From an uncultured Verrucomicrobiota bacterium (GTDB lineage: Bacteria; Verrucomicrobiota; Verrucomicrobiia; Limisphaerales; UBA9464), in assembly GCA_903925515.1 (NCBI GenBank), contig CAIYFP010000556.1:1-25944 (forward strand): a stretch of 25,944 nucleotides of DNA, in the 5' to 3' direction. The first letter of the stretch is position 1; each line of letters opens with the position of its first letter. Position numbers and translations under genes: made by a program. Of this stretch, positions 17,764-24,641 are shown one piece after another. The notes beneath the pieces are model-generated. The model was not told where the DNA came from and searched no databases. It worked only from the letters and a program-made list of their open reading frames with translations.

Positions 17764-18594
17764 TCAACCTTCCACCCCGTCCGACGCGTGGTGGCCTGCA
17801 CCCCGGTACCAAACCTTGTGCAGCACGAGTCCATGCGGGGGCGCGGTCATGCCCGCTAGACGGCGGTCGCAACCCCCGAGCATGCGAACGACATCCCCGG
17901 GCCCGAACCTTCCCTCCCCAACCTGCACCAACGTCCCCACGATCCCGCGACACATCTTGTACAGGAAGCCGTCCGCCTCGATGACGAACGTCAGGCGCGA
18001 CCCCGATCGCCGCACCTCGCAGCGGGTCAGGTTCCGGACGGTGTTCTCCCGGTGGTAGCCCGGCGTGGCGGAGAAGGCCCGGAAGTCCCGTCTTCCCACC
18101 ACGGACGCGGCCGCCCGGCGCATGGCATCGATGTCCAGCGGCTTGGGCACGTGCCATGCCTGCCCTCGCAGCAGCGGATTCTGGGCGGCATGGTTCCAGA
18201 CCGTGTACTGGTACCGCTTTCGCACGGCGTCGAACCGGGCATGGAAATCCGGCGCCACGCATGCCGCGCCAACGACGCGGACGTCCTCCGGCAGCCATGC
18301 GTTGGCGGCAAGCACCAGCTTGCGCGGCTTCATGCGCCACTGCGCCTTCGGCACGTCGAAATGGACCACCATGCCCAGGGCATGGACGCCGGTGTCCGTC
18401 CGGCTCGACGAGCAAACCCGGGGCGTCGGGTTGAACAGGCGACCCAAGGCCTCCTCGAGGCGAAGCTGGACCGAGATGCCCTCCGGCTGGAGTTGCCAGC
18501 CCACGTAGGCGGTCCCGTCGTAGGCGACGACCAGGCGAAGCCGGACATGGCCGCGCGGCGCGGCTTCGGCTCGTTCGCGGGTCCGATTGGGCAT
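17764..18594 (-). CDS. truA: tRNA pseudouridine(38-40) synthase TruA
   Basis: This 276-aa protein is full length. TruA converts uridines 38-40 of the tRNA anticodon arm to pseudouridine. The catalytic Asp sits in SSRTDTGVHA (D67), a slight variant of the usual GRTDAGVHA. Other family blocks are VAYDGTAYVGWQ near the start, FHARFDAVRKRYQY, and the substrate-binding FVIEADGFLYKMCRGIVGTL. The ATG at 18594 shares its A with the TGA of ruvX, implying coupling; a GTG one codon upstream is possible. It is the last gene of the long minus-strand series and converges on ispD. Confidence 0.95.
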   Translation of the reverse strand: MPNRTRERAEAAPRGHVRLRLVVAYDGTAYVGWQLQPEGISVQLRLEEALGRLFNPTPRVCSSSRTDTGVHALGMVVHFDVPKAQWRMKPRKLVLAANAWLPEDVRVVGAACVAPDFHARFDAVRKRYQYTVWNHAAQNPLLRGQAWHVPKPLDIDAMRRAAASVVGRRDFRAFSATPGYHRENTVRNLTRCEVRRSGSRLTFVIEADGFLYKMCRGIVGTLVQVGEGRFGPGDVVRMLGGCDRRLAGMTAPPHGLVLHKVWYRGAGHHASDGVEG

Positions 18595-19004
18595 CACGAG
18601 ACTTGGGCGTCGAGGTAGCCCTGGAGCAGCACGGCCGCCGCGGCGGAGTCAATCCGTTCCCGGTCGCCCCCCTTGCTCCCGGTCTCGCGCAACGCCCGCC
18701 TCGCCTGGACGGTCGTCAGGCGCTCGTCCCACGTGCGGATGGGAACCTGGACGACATCTCGCAATGCCGAGACAAACGCACGCGAGCGCTGCGCGGCCTC
18801 GCCATACGATCCGTCCATGTTGCGGGGCATTCCGACGATGACCTGCACGACCTCGCGCTCACGGATCACGTCGGCGATTCGGCGCGCGCATCCCGCGAAC
18901 GGCTCGGCCGGGATGTAGTCGAGGGGGGTCGCAAGGATGCGCAGCTCATCGCTGATGGCGACGCCGACGCGGACCGACCCGGGGTCAAGCGCGAGGATGC
19001 GCAT
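18594..19004 (-). CDS. ruvX: RuvX/YqgF family putative Holliday junction resolvase / pre-16S rRNA nuclease
   Basis: This 136-aa protein is of normal length for the RNase H-like YqgF family. Motifs are ILALDPGSVRVGVAISDE (acidic residue D7), VIVGMPRNMDGSYGEAA, the TWDERLTTVQA block, and a C-terminal IDSAAAAVLLQGYLD with the last catalytic Asp. The E. coli homologue matures the 5' end of 16S rRNA; a role in Holliday junction resolution has also been suggested. The frame is open further upstream inside nagB, but conservation starts at this ATG. nagB ends 5 bp upstream and truA overlaps by one base. Confidence 0.94.
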   Translation of the reverse strand: MRILALDPGSVRVGVAISDELRILATPLDYIPAEPFAGCARRIADVIREREVVQVIVGMPRNMDGSYGEAAQRSRAFVSALRDVVQVPIRTWDERLTTVQARRALRETGSKGGDRERIDSAAAAVLLQGYLDAQVS

Positions 19005-19009
19005 GGAAT

Positions 19010-19831
19010 TCAGCGTTGCAGGAGGCTGGCGGAGTCCGTGTCGAGCAGCAGCGTCGCGTGGGGCGCCGTGCGGAGGATCGACGCCGGGCAGGACGTGGCG
19101 ACCGGGCCCTCGACGAGGTTGCGGACGGGGACGGCCTTGCGCTTCTCCGGGGCGAGGCAAAGGACACGCCGGGCGGAGAGAAGCGCGGGGATGGTCAGCG
19201 TGAGCGCATAGGGCGGCACGGCCTCAAGGCTCGGGAAGTGTGCCTCGCGCACTTGCTGCATCTTGCAGTCGTCGTCCAGCTTCACCGGCTTCACCCAGTG
19301 CGGATCGTCGAATCGTGCGACGGGCGGATCGTTGAACGCGATGTGGCCGTTCTCGCCGACTCCCATGCAACAAAGGTCGATGGGCTGGGCCTTCAGCAGC
19401 GACGTGTACCGGGCGCATTCGTCGAATGGCAGCAGTGCGTCGCCGCCGAGGTAATGGAACACCCTCGGGCGAAGCAGGCTCTCCACGCGCTCCTTCATGT
19501 ACCGGCGAAAGCAGGCCGGATGCTCTGCCGGCACCCCGAGGTACTCGTCCATGTGAAACAGCGTGACCTTGGACCAGTCCACGCCCCCCAATTCCACGAG
19601 GTGACGGAGGAAACGAATTTGCGAGTTGCCCGTCGCAAGGATCGCGGCCGCCGAGCCATGGCGTGCGATCGCCTCCGAAAGCGCCTCTCGGACCGCAAGC
19701 GTCATGTACAGCGCGACGTCCTCTTGGCCCGCGAAGACATGCACGGGGAGTTGGTCGGCATTGAAGGAACGCACCGGGATCGGAACAGCAGGAGAGCTCA
19801 TGTTCGGGACAAGGGTTTTCAAAACGCCCAT
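19010..19831 (-). CDS. nagB: glucosamine-6-phosphate deaminase (NagB) family protein
   Basis: This 273-aa protein belongs to the NagB/6-phosphogluconolactonase superfamily. NagB converts glucosamine-6-phosphate to fructose-6-phosphate and ammonia. Key blocks are AAAILATGNSQ (sugar-phosphate loop), TLFHMDEYLGV with the base D95, and GVGENGHIAFNDPP (157-170). In the last block the position matching E. coli D141 is Asn and that matching E148 is Asp, so the exact substrate is less sure than the family. The ALTLTIPALLSARRVL block also fits. The first ATG (19831) and a second at 19801 are both possible, neither with a Shine-Dalgarno site. It lies 24 bp after phoR and 5 bp before ruvX. Confidence 0.85.
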   Translation of the reverse strand: MGVLKTLVPNMSSPAVPIPVRSFNADQLPVHVFAGQEDVALYMTLAVREALSEAIARHGSAAAILATGNSQIRFLRHLVELGGVDWSKVTLFHMDEYLGVPAEHPACFRRYMKERVESLLRPRVFHYLGGDALLPFDECARYTSLLKAQPIDLCCMGVGENGHIAFNDPPVARFDDPHWVKPVKLDDDCKMQQVREAHFPSLEAVPPYALTLTIPALLSARRVLCLAPEKRKAVPVRNLVEGPVATSCPASILRTAPHATLLLDTDSASLLQR

Positions 19832-19855
19832 GCAATCAAGGCTGTAAGAGCCGCC

Positions 19856-21046
19856 CTAGCCCTGCACCTCGTCGTTCACGCGCGGCAACGTGAAGAAGAA
19901 GGTCGTCCCCTTGCCGACGTCGCTGGCCACCCGCACCTCGCCACCGTGTGCATGGATGATGTGCTTGACGATGCTGAGACCAAGGCCGGTGCCGCCCTGC
20001 TCCCGCGAACGCCCCCGGTCCACCCGGTAGAATCGCTCGAAGATGCGTTCCCGCGCCTCGGGCGGAATGCCCCCGCCGTCGTCCGAAACCCATGCCTCCA
20101 CGATGTCCTCCTCGGATGCGCGGGCGCCAATCGCGACGTCGCCGCCGGGCTTGCCGTACTTGATGGCGTTGTCCACGAGGTTGAGGACGACCTGCTGAAG
20201 TCGGTCGCCGTCGCCATGGACGCGGATGGATCCCGGGACTTCGTTGCGCAACTGGACGGAACGTTCGTTGGCCCTGCGCCGGAGGTCGTCCAAGACGGCT
20301 TCCACCACGTCCCTCAGGAACACGGGCTGCATGTTCATCACGACCTGCCCGGACTCGAGGCGCGAGATGGTGAGGAGGTCCTCGATCAGGAACGTGAGGC
20401 GGTCGGCGTGGCGATCGATGGTGTGGAGGAAGCGAACCATGGTGTCGCGCTGGTCCATGGCGCCGCCAAGGAGGGTCTCGGTGTAGCCCTTGATCAGGGA
20501 CAAGGGCGTCCGCAGCTCATGGCTCACGTTGGCAACGAAATCACGGCGCTGCTCCTCCAGCCGCTTGTGCTGAGTCAGGTCGTGGAACACGAACAAGGTG
20601 CCCGCAAGGATGCGGTCCGCGTCGCGCAGGGCCACGGCACTGACCTGGAAGGCCCTCGGTGCCGGGCCGGGCAGCCCGACCTCATGGTCGGTGATGCGCC
20701 CATGCTGGATGGCGCGACGGGCCAGATCGGCAATCCCGGGGACCGGGACGCTTTCCGCCACCGGCCGCCCTCGGGGCTCCGCCTCCAGGCCAAGCAGGCG
20801 CAGCAAGGCCGGATTGGCATGCTCCACACATCCCGCCTCATCCAGCACCAGCACCCCTTCCAGCATGCTGTCCAGCAGCGCCTGCTGGCGGGATTGTTCC
20901 TCGACCAGCGCAAGGTGACGTTGTGTGCGGAGCTCGGCGATGCGAAGGGACTGGTCCCTGAGCCGGTCACGCCATCGACGCTCGCGTGCCGTCCATGCCG
21001 TGGCCAACGCCACGGCCGCCGCCGCACCTGCAATCCATGGCCACAT
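19856..21046 (-). CDS. phoR: sensor histidine kinase, PhoR-like, with PAS domain
   Basis: This 396-aa kinase has one N-terminal membrane helix (residues about 3-19) and almost no extracytoplasmic part. A coiled linker and a PAS domain follow (about 55-158, GVLVLDEAGCVEHANPALLRL). The H-box is FVANVSHELRTPLSLIKGY with the phospho-acceptor His at 176. The ATPase domain shows an N-box (NLVDNAIKYGK), G1 (DDGGGIPPEAR), the F-box (IFERFYRVDRGRS) and G2 (GGTGLGLSIVKHI). This layout and the phoB gene 6 bp upstream match PhoR, which governs the phosphate-starvation response. No phosphate transporter or phoU is in the window, so the signal is inferred. Confidence 0.88.
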   Translation of the reverse strand: MWPWIAGAAAAVALATAWTARERRWRDRLRDQSLRIAELRTQRHLALVEEQSRQQALLDSMLEGVLVLDEAGCVEHANPALLRLLGLEAEPRGRPVAESVPVPGIADLARRAIQHGRITDHEVGLPGPAPRAFQVSAVALRDADRILAGTLFVFHDLTQHKRLEEQRRDFVANVSHELRTPLSLIKGYTETLLGGAMDQRDTMVRFLHTIDRHADRLTFLIEDLLTISRLESGQVVMNMQPVFLRDVVEAVLDDLRRRANERSVQLRNEVPGSIRVHGDGDRLQQVVLNLVDNAIKYGKPGGDVAIGARASEEDIVEAWVSDDGGGIPPEARERIFERFYRVDRGRSREQGGTGLGLSIVKHIIHAHGGEVRVASDVGKGTTFFFTLPRVNDEVQG

Positions 21047-21052
21047 CCCTGA

Positions 21053-21733
21053 TCAATCCTCCAAGAACCGATACCCAACGCCCCGGACGGTGTCGAGGAA
21101 CCGGGCCGCCGTGCCCAGCTTCTCGCGCAGCCGCCTCATGTGCGTGTCCACCGTGCGCGTGTCGATGACGGCGTCGTACTCCCAGACGTCCTGGAGAAGT
21201 TGGTCGCGGGACTGCACGCGGCCGCGCCGCAGTGCAAGCGTGGTCAGCAGCTTGAACTCGGTCGCGGTCAACTCCACGCGCTTGCGGCCCACCGTCACCT
21301 GGTGGCGCGCGATGTCCACCGACAACTCCCCAAACACAAGCTGGTCGGGCGCCTCCGTCGGCTCGGTTCGGCGTCGGATCAAGTTCTTCACCCGCAGGAC
21401 TAGTTCGCGGGGGCTGAACGGCTTGGTCACGTAGTCGTCGGCCCCAAGCTCCAGCCCAAGCACCCGGTCGATCTCCGCCGCCTTGGCCGTCAACATGATG
21501 ATCGGGATCGACGACGTCGCGGGGTCCCGACGCAATTGCTTGCACACCTCCAAGCCGTCCACCTCCGGCAACATCAGGTCCAGCAGGATCAAGTCCGGGA
21601 CCACCTCCCGGGCACGCTTCAATGCCGCCGCCCCGTCGTCGGCCGTGACCACATCAAGGCCCGCCTGCTTCAGGTTGAACGCCACGAGGTCCAACGCATC
21701 CGGTTCGTCGTCCACCACCAATATCTTCGACAT
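21053..21733 (-). CDS. phoB: response regulator, OmpR/PhoB family
   Basis: This 226-aa protein is full length. The receiver domain has the acidic pair D8-D9 (ILVVDDEPDAL), the phospho-acceptor D52 (LILLDLMLPEVDG), T82 (MLTAKAAE) and K104 (YVTKPFSPREL). The C-terminal winged helix (about 130-226) carries ELTATEFKLLTTLALRRGR and the recognition part DTRTVDTHMRRLREKLG, typical of PhoB. It should bind DNA when phosphorylated by the kinase encoded 6 bp downstream. The frame is open further upstream, but the receiver begins at this ATG. The orphan RelE-fold gene ends 50 bp upstream; I see no convincing Pho box in that gap. Confidence 0.9.
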   Translation of the reverse strand: MSKILVVDDEPDALDLVAFNLKQAGLDVVTADDGAAALKRAREVVPDLILLDLMLPEVDGLEVCKQLRRDPATSSIPIIMLTAKAAEIDRVLGLELGADDYVTKPFSPRELVLRVKNLIRRRTEPTEAPDQLVFGELSVDIARHQVTVGRKRVELTATEFKLLTTLALRRGRVQSRDQLLQDVWEYDAVIDTRTVDTHMRRLREKLGTAARFLDTVRGVGYRFLED

Positions 21734-21783
21734 GTCCGGCGTTGTCCTATGGGCGTCGCGCGCCGGAGGCAATGACTGAACCG

Positions 21784-22167
21784 TTACAACCCGGTGACGG
21801 CCTCGGGCTTGGTCGCGGGCGACGAACGCTCGATCCACTCCCAGAACCTTGGGTTGTCCTGCAATTGCTCGTCCTCGCCGCTCGACAAGTTCGACCGGTA
21901 CAGGAAGTCCTTCAGCGTGTTCCGGCTCAGGATGCGGTGGACGACGATCCCGAGGGGATGCCGCTCGAAGTAGAGGCGGTATTCCCCGAGGCGGTAACGG
22001 ACCAGGGAGCGACCGCCCTTGGACAACGAACCAAAGTGCGGGTTCTCCCGTTGCAACTCATGGGGAAGGCCCCGGAACTGCCCGAGGACCTGAAGCTGCA
22101 AGTCCTTCGGCATCCGCGCGAGCTCCGAAGCGCTGGTCGGGTTGAAGATGATCTGGAAAGGCTGCAT
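21784..22167 (-). CDS. RelE/ParE-fold toxin-like protein without partner
   Basis: This 127-aa protein has the pattern of the RelE/ParE superfamily: QIIFNPTSASELARMPKDLQ at the N-terminus and the core strand pair VRYRLGEYRLYFERHPLG followed by VVHRILSRNTLKDFLYR. These match the usual 'RVGDYRI-Y' and 'V-I-HR' positions. The C-terminal 35 residues (SGEDEQLQDNPRFWEWIE) exceed the common fold. RelE toxins cut mRNA on the ribosome and ParE blocks gyrase, but no antitoxin-like gene flanks it, so activity as a toxin is doubtful. The ATG at 22167 starts the fold. An in-frame ATG at 22224 abuts the stop of the preceding gene and would add 19 Pro-rich residues. Confidence 0.65.
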   Translation of the reverse strand: MQPFQIIFNPTSASELARMPKDLQLQVLGQFRGLPHELQRENPHFGSLSKGGRSLVRYRLGEYRLYFERHPLGIVVHRILSRNTLKDFLYRSNLSSGEDEQLQDNPRFWEWIERSSPATKPEAVTGL

Positions 22168-22224
22168 GGCGTGGGGGAAGGGGGAGGGGGGCGGGGCATC
22201 CTCAAGGCCACGTGCGGGCCCCAT

Positions 22225-22731
22225 CTAGGGCTTGGTGTCCGGGGCTCGCGCAGGCGCCGGTGCATCCACGATCACGAGCCAGCAATCTTCCCAACGGTCC
22301 TTCGAGTCCCCCGCATAAATCATCATCTCCCCCTTGCGCAACTGCTCGATCCCAATCGTCCGGCTTGCCACCTGCCTCGGCTCAGAACCCGCCTTCAGGC
22401 TCAGCATCCGCACCTCCAGCTTGCCGCCGCCCACCTCCTTCAGGTCCACCGCGCAGCGGTCCGACAAGGTCACCCGCCGGAAATCCTTCGAGTCGGCGGA
22501 AGCGGGCTCGGTCTTGGTGACGAAGTAATTCTTGAACCTCAACTGGCGCAGGCGGGCGGCCATGGCGGGGTCCAGCGGCTTCAGTTCCTTCCCCTCCGGC
22601 CGTGCCTCGTCCGTGCCCCACACCAACTGGACTCGGTACGGCACATCGGCTGCGACAACCCATCCCGCCGAGGCCACCCATGCGGCCATGGCCGCGATCC
22701 AACATCCCATCCAATGCCGTGTCCAGTTCAT
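22225..22731 (-). CDS. small exported protein of unknown function
   Basis: This 168-aa protein has a signal peptide (CWIAAMAAWVASAGWVVAA, cleavage near 28). The mature part has no motif I recognise; it contains alternating beta-like and charged stretches, and its tail is Pro/Ala rich (DAPAPARAPDTKP). Tandem ATGs lie at 22734 and 22731. A GGGAGAG at 22741-22735 is spaced 5 nt from the second and only 2 nt from the first, so 22731 is preferred. It follows the sigma/anti-sigma pair by about 70 bp and may be a target or partner of that system, but this is only positional. Confidence 0.7.
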   Translation of the reverse strand: MNWTRHWMGCWIAAMAAWVASAGWVVAADVPYRVQLVWGTDEARPEGKELKPLDPAMAARLRQLRFKNYFVTKTEPASADSKDFRRVTLSDRCAVDLKEVGGGKLEVRMLSLKAGSEPRQVASRTIGIEQLRKGEMMIYAGDSKDRWEDCWLVIVDAPAPARAPDTKP

Positions 22732-22734
22732 CAT

Positions 22735-22741
22735 CTCTCCC
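22735..22741 (-). promoter_or_regulatory. ribosome binding site of the small exported protein
   Basis: The minus strand reads GGGAGAG directly before two tandem ATGs. The GGAG core is 5 nt from the second ATG (22731), which decides that start. Confidence 0.55.
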
Positions 22742-22801
22742 TATCCATCGCACCCCCAGGCGGGCGCCTCCCGTCATCCAGCCTTCCCATGCCCCTCCCT
22801 G

Positions 22802-23254
22802 TCAACGGATCCAATGCACCGTGATGCCGTCCGCGTCCGACCGGAAGGTCATTCCCTCGGCGTCCTCCAGCCCGGACGAGGCCACCTCGACGAGTGCCTC
22901 CCCATGGCGGCGGTTCATGAAGACCACGACCACCACGGCCGCGACCCCCAAGGCCGGCGCCAGCCAGCGCAGCCAACCCGCTGCACGGGTTGCGCCCGCC
23001 GCCCTCCGCGAGTCCGTTGCCTCGGCCTGCTGGATGCGGCGCCGGACCTGCGACCAGTAAAACTCCCGCGAATCCGGCACGCGATGCGAAGGTTCATGCG
23101 ACCGGACCACCTCGCCGAGCGAACGCAACGCCCCAGCCAGCTCCCGAGCCTCGGCGTCGCTTGAGATCACCCGCTCGACCTCCGCCCGCCTCGAGGGCTC
23201 CAGCTCGCCATCGACGTACGCCTGCAAGTCGAGCGTCCATTCCTTGCCATTCAT
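22802..23254 (-). CDS. membrane anti-sigma factor lacking zinc ligands
   Basis: This 150-aa protein starts within the sigma-factor stop (ATGA, 23251-23254), the usual arrangement for an ECF sigma factor and its anti-sigma factor. Residues 5-50 resemble the RsiW/ChrR-type anti-sigma domain (LQAYVDGELEPSRRAEVERVI). There is no cysteine anywhere in the protein, so the HxxxCxxC zinc site of ZAS proteins is absent. One membrane helix lies at about 94-113 (WLRWLAPALGVAAVVVVVFM). A short C-terminal extracytoplasmic tail follows. It should hold the sigma factor at the membrane until a signal arrives. Confidence 0.85.
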   Translation of the reverse strand: MNGKEWTLDLQAYVDGELEPSRRAEVERVISSDAEARELAGALRSLGEVVRSHEPSHRVPDSREFYWSQVRRRIQQAEATDSRRAAGATRAAGWLRWLAPALGVAAVVVVVFMNRRHGEALVEVASSGLEDAEGMTFRSDADGITVHWIR

Positions 23255-23859
23255 TCGGATCGTTCCTTCCTCAGGTTTTGAAGCAGCGTCGCCAGACGAC
23301 GGCGCGCATAGAAAAGGCGGGACATCACCGTCCCGATCGAGATGCCCACGCGCCTGGCGATTTCCTTGTACTCAAGGCCCTCGAACTCGTGCAGCACCAC
23401 CACCGTCCGATGAGCCTCCGTCAGCTTGCCCAGCGCCTCGTCGATGCGCCTGCGCACGTCCTCGGTCTCGAGGCCCTCCGTCGGGTTCGCTTCCACCACC
23501 GGCATGTGCCGCTCCACGCCGCCCGTCTCCTCCTCCATCTGCTCGATGGACTCCGCGCGGGTCCGTTTCTGGCGGCGGATCTGGTCAAGGCACAGGTTGA
23601 TCACGATCCGCGTGGCCCACGTGGCGAAGCTGCTCTCGCCCTGGAACTGGTGGATCCTTTGCCATGCCTTGACCCACGCTTCCTGGGACAAGTCGATCGC
23701 CTCCACCTCGTTGCGCATCATGATCATCGCGCGTGCGTAAATCTTGTCGCGATGCCGGTGCACCAGCTCCTCGAAGGCGTCAGCGTCGCCCCCCTTCGCA
23801 AGGGAGACCAATTGCTCGTCCGTCGCGGCGGCGTAATCCAGTTTCAACGACGCTGCCAT
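23251..23859 (-). CDS. ECF-type RNA polymerase sigma factor (RpoE-like)
   Basis: This 202-aa protein is of typical ECF size. Region 2 spans about 28-98: DAFEELVHRHRDKIYARA, the -10-binding EAIDLSQEAWVKAWQRI, then SSFATWATRIVINLCLDQI. Region 4 spans about 140-195, with LTEAHRTVVVLHEFEGLEYK and the helix-turn-helix IARRVGISIGTVMSRLFYAR. The acidic linker between the regions is typical. A good ribosome binding site precedes the ATG. The anti-sigma gene overlaps the stop. hisB ends 34 bp upstream on the same strand, so the sigma gene may share its transcript. Confidence 0.94.
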   Translation of the reverse strand: MAASLKLDYAAATDEQLVSLAKGGDADAFEELVHRHRDKIYARAMIMMRNEVEAIDLSQEAWVKAWQRIHQFQGESSFATWATRIVINLCLDQIRRQKRTRAESIEQMEEETGGVERHMPVVEANPTEGLETEDVRRRIDEALGKLTEAHRTVVVLHEFEGLEYKEIARRVGISIGTVMSRLFYARRRLATLLQNLRKERSE

Positions 23860-23864
23860 GGACG

Positions 23865-23873
23865 CCCCCCTTT
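23865..23873 (-). promoter_or_regulatory. ribosome binding site of the ECF sigma gene
   Basis: The minus strand reads AAAGGGGGG, ending 5 nt before the ATG at 23859. It is among the stronger Shine-Dalgarno-like sites in the window. Confidence 0.55.
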
Positions 23874-23893
23874 CACGGCCTATTCAGCGGCCT

Positions 23894-24556
23894 TTACAGC
23901 TTCCCCTTCGAGCTCGGGATCTCCCCGGCGATGCGAGGGTCGTGCTGGCATGCGGCGTCCACCGCGCGCGCAAACGCCTTGAAGAGGCACTCCACCACAT
24001 GGTGCGGCTCGCCCCCGTAGAGCAACTCAAGGTGCAGGTTGCATCGCGCCTCGTTCGCAAATCCCTGGAAAAACTCCCGCGCCAGCCCAAACCGGAACGA
24101 CGACGACATGTCCTGCGTCCGTTCCTCCACCGGGATTTTTTGGTGCGCCCGCGACTCGAGCCCCCGCCACACGAGGTAGGCCCGTCCGCTGAAGTCGATC
24201 ACCGCGCGTGCAAGGCACTCATCCATCGGCACGTACGCCTCGCCGGTCCAGGGGTTCCGCGGGTCAAACCCCGTGCCGTACCTCTGGATGCCCCGCTTGT
24301 CCCCCAATGCCGCGAGGAACGCCTGCCCCAGCGCGATCCCGCAGTCCTCCACCGTATGGTGCGCGTCCACCTCAAGGTCCCCCTTGCAGCCCAGCACAAG
24401 GTCGCACCGCGAATGCCTTGCGAACAACGTCAGCATGTGGTCAAGGAATGGCACCCCTGTGCGCACGCGCGCCTTGCCCGTGCCATCCACGTCTAGCTCC
24501 AGCCGGATCGACGTCTCCTTGGTCTCGCGCTTCAACCGCGCCCGTCGCTCGCTCAT
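23894..24556 (-). CDS. hisB: imidazoleglycerol-phosphate dehydratase
   Basis: This 220-aa protein catalyses the dehydration of imidazole glycerol phosphate in histidine synthesis. The manganese-binding histidine clusters are intact: FLDHMLTLFARHS (38-49), DAHHTVEDCG (64-73) and PHHVVECLFKAFARA (185-199). The C-terminus IPSSKGKL is the family ending. The protein is about 20 residues longer than typical monofunctional enzymes, with extra residues near 95-107 (FDPRNPWTGEAY) and 131-152. The frame is open upstream, but conserved sequence begins shortly after the ATG at 24556, and a start further up would run into tsaC. It diverges from tsaC across 85 bp that must hold both promoters. Confidence 0.95.
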   Translation of the reverse strand: MSERRARLKRETKETSIRLELDVDGTGKARVRTGVPFLDHMLTLFARHSRCDLVLGCKGDLEVDAHHTVEDCGIALGQAFLAALGDKRGIQRYGTGFDPRNPWTGEAYVPMDECLARAVIDFSGRAYLVWRGLESRAHQKIPVEERTQDMSSSFRFGLAREFFQGFANEARCNLHLELLYGGEPHHVVECLFKAFARAVDAACQHDPRIAGEIPSSKGKL

Positions 24557-24641
24557 TCGCCTTCCCCTTATCCCCCATCCCCTCCAAACGCCAACGGTTT
24601 CTCGGTTTCCTCCTTCCCCGGCCCTGCCCCATCCTTGCCCC

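Noticed and set aside
21734..21783. Possible Pho box (TCAGTCATT) upstream of phoB
   Set aside because: Only a partial half-site is visible and no second half at the proper spacing.
22742..22801. Small AGGCG/CGCCT hairpin between the anti-sigma gene and the exported protein gene
   Set aside because: Five base pairs with a two-base loop and no T-tract; not a credible terminator.
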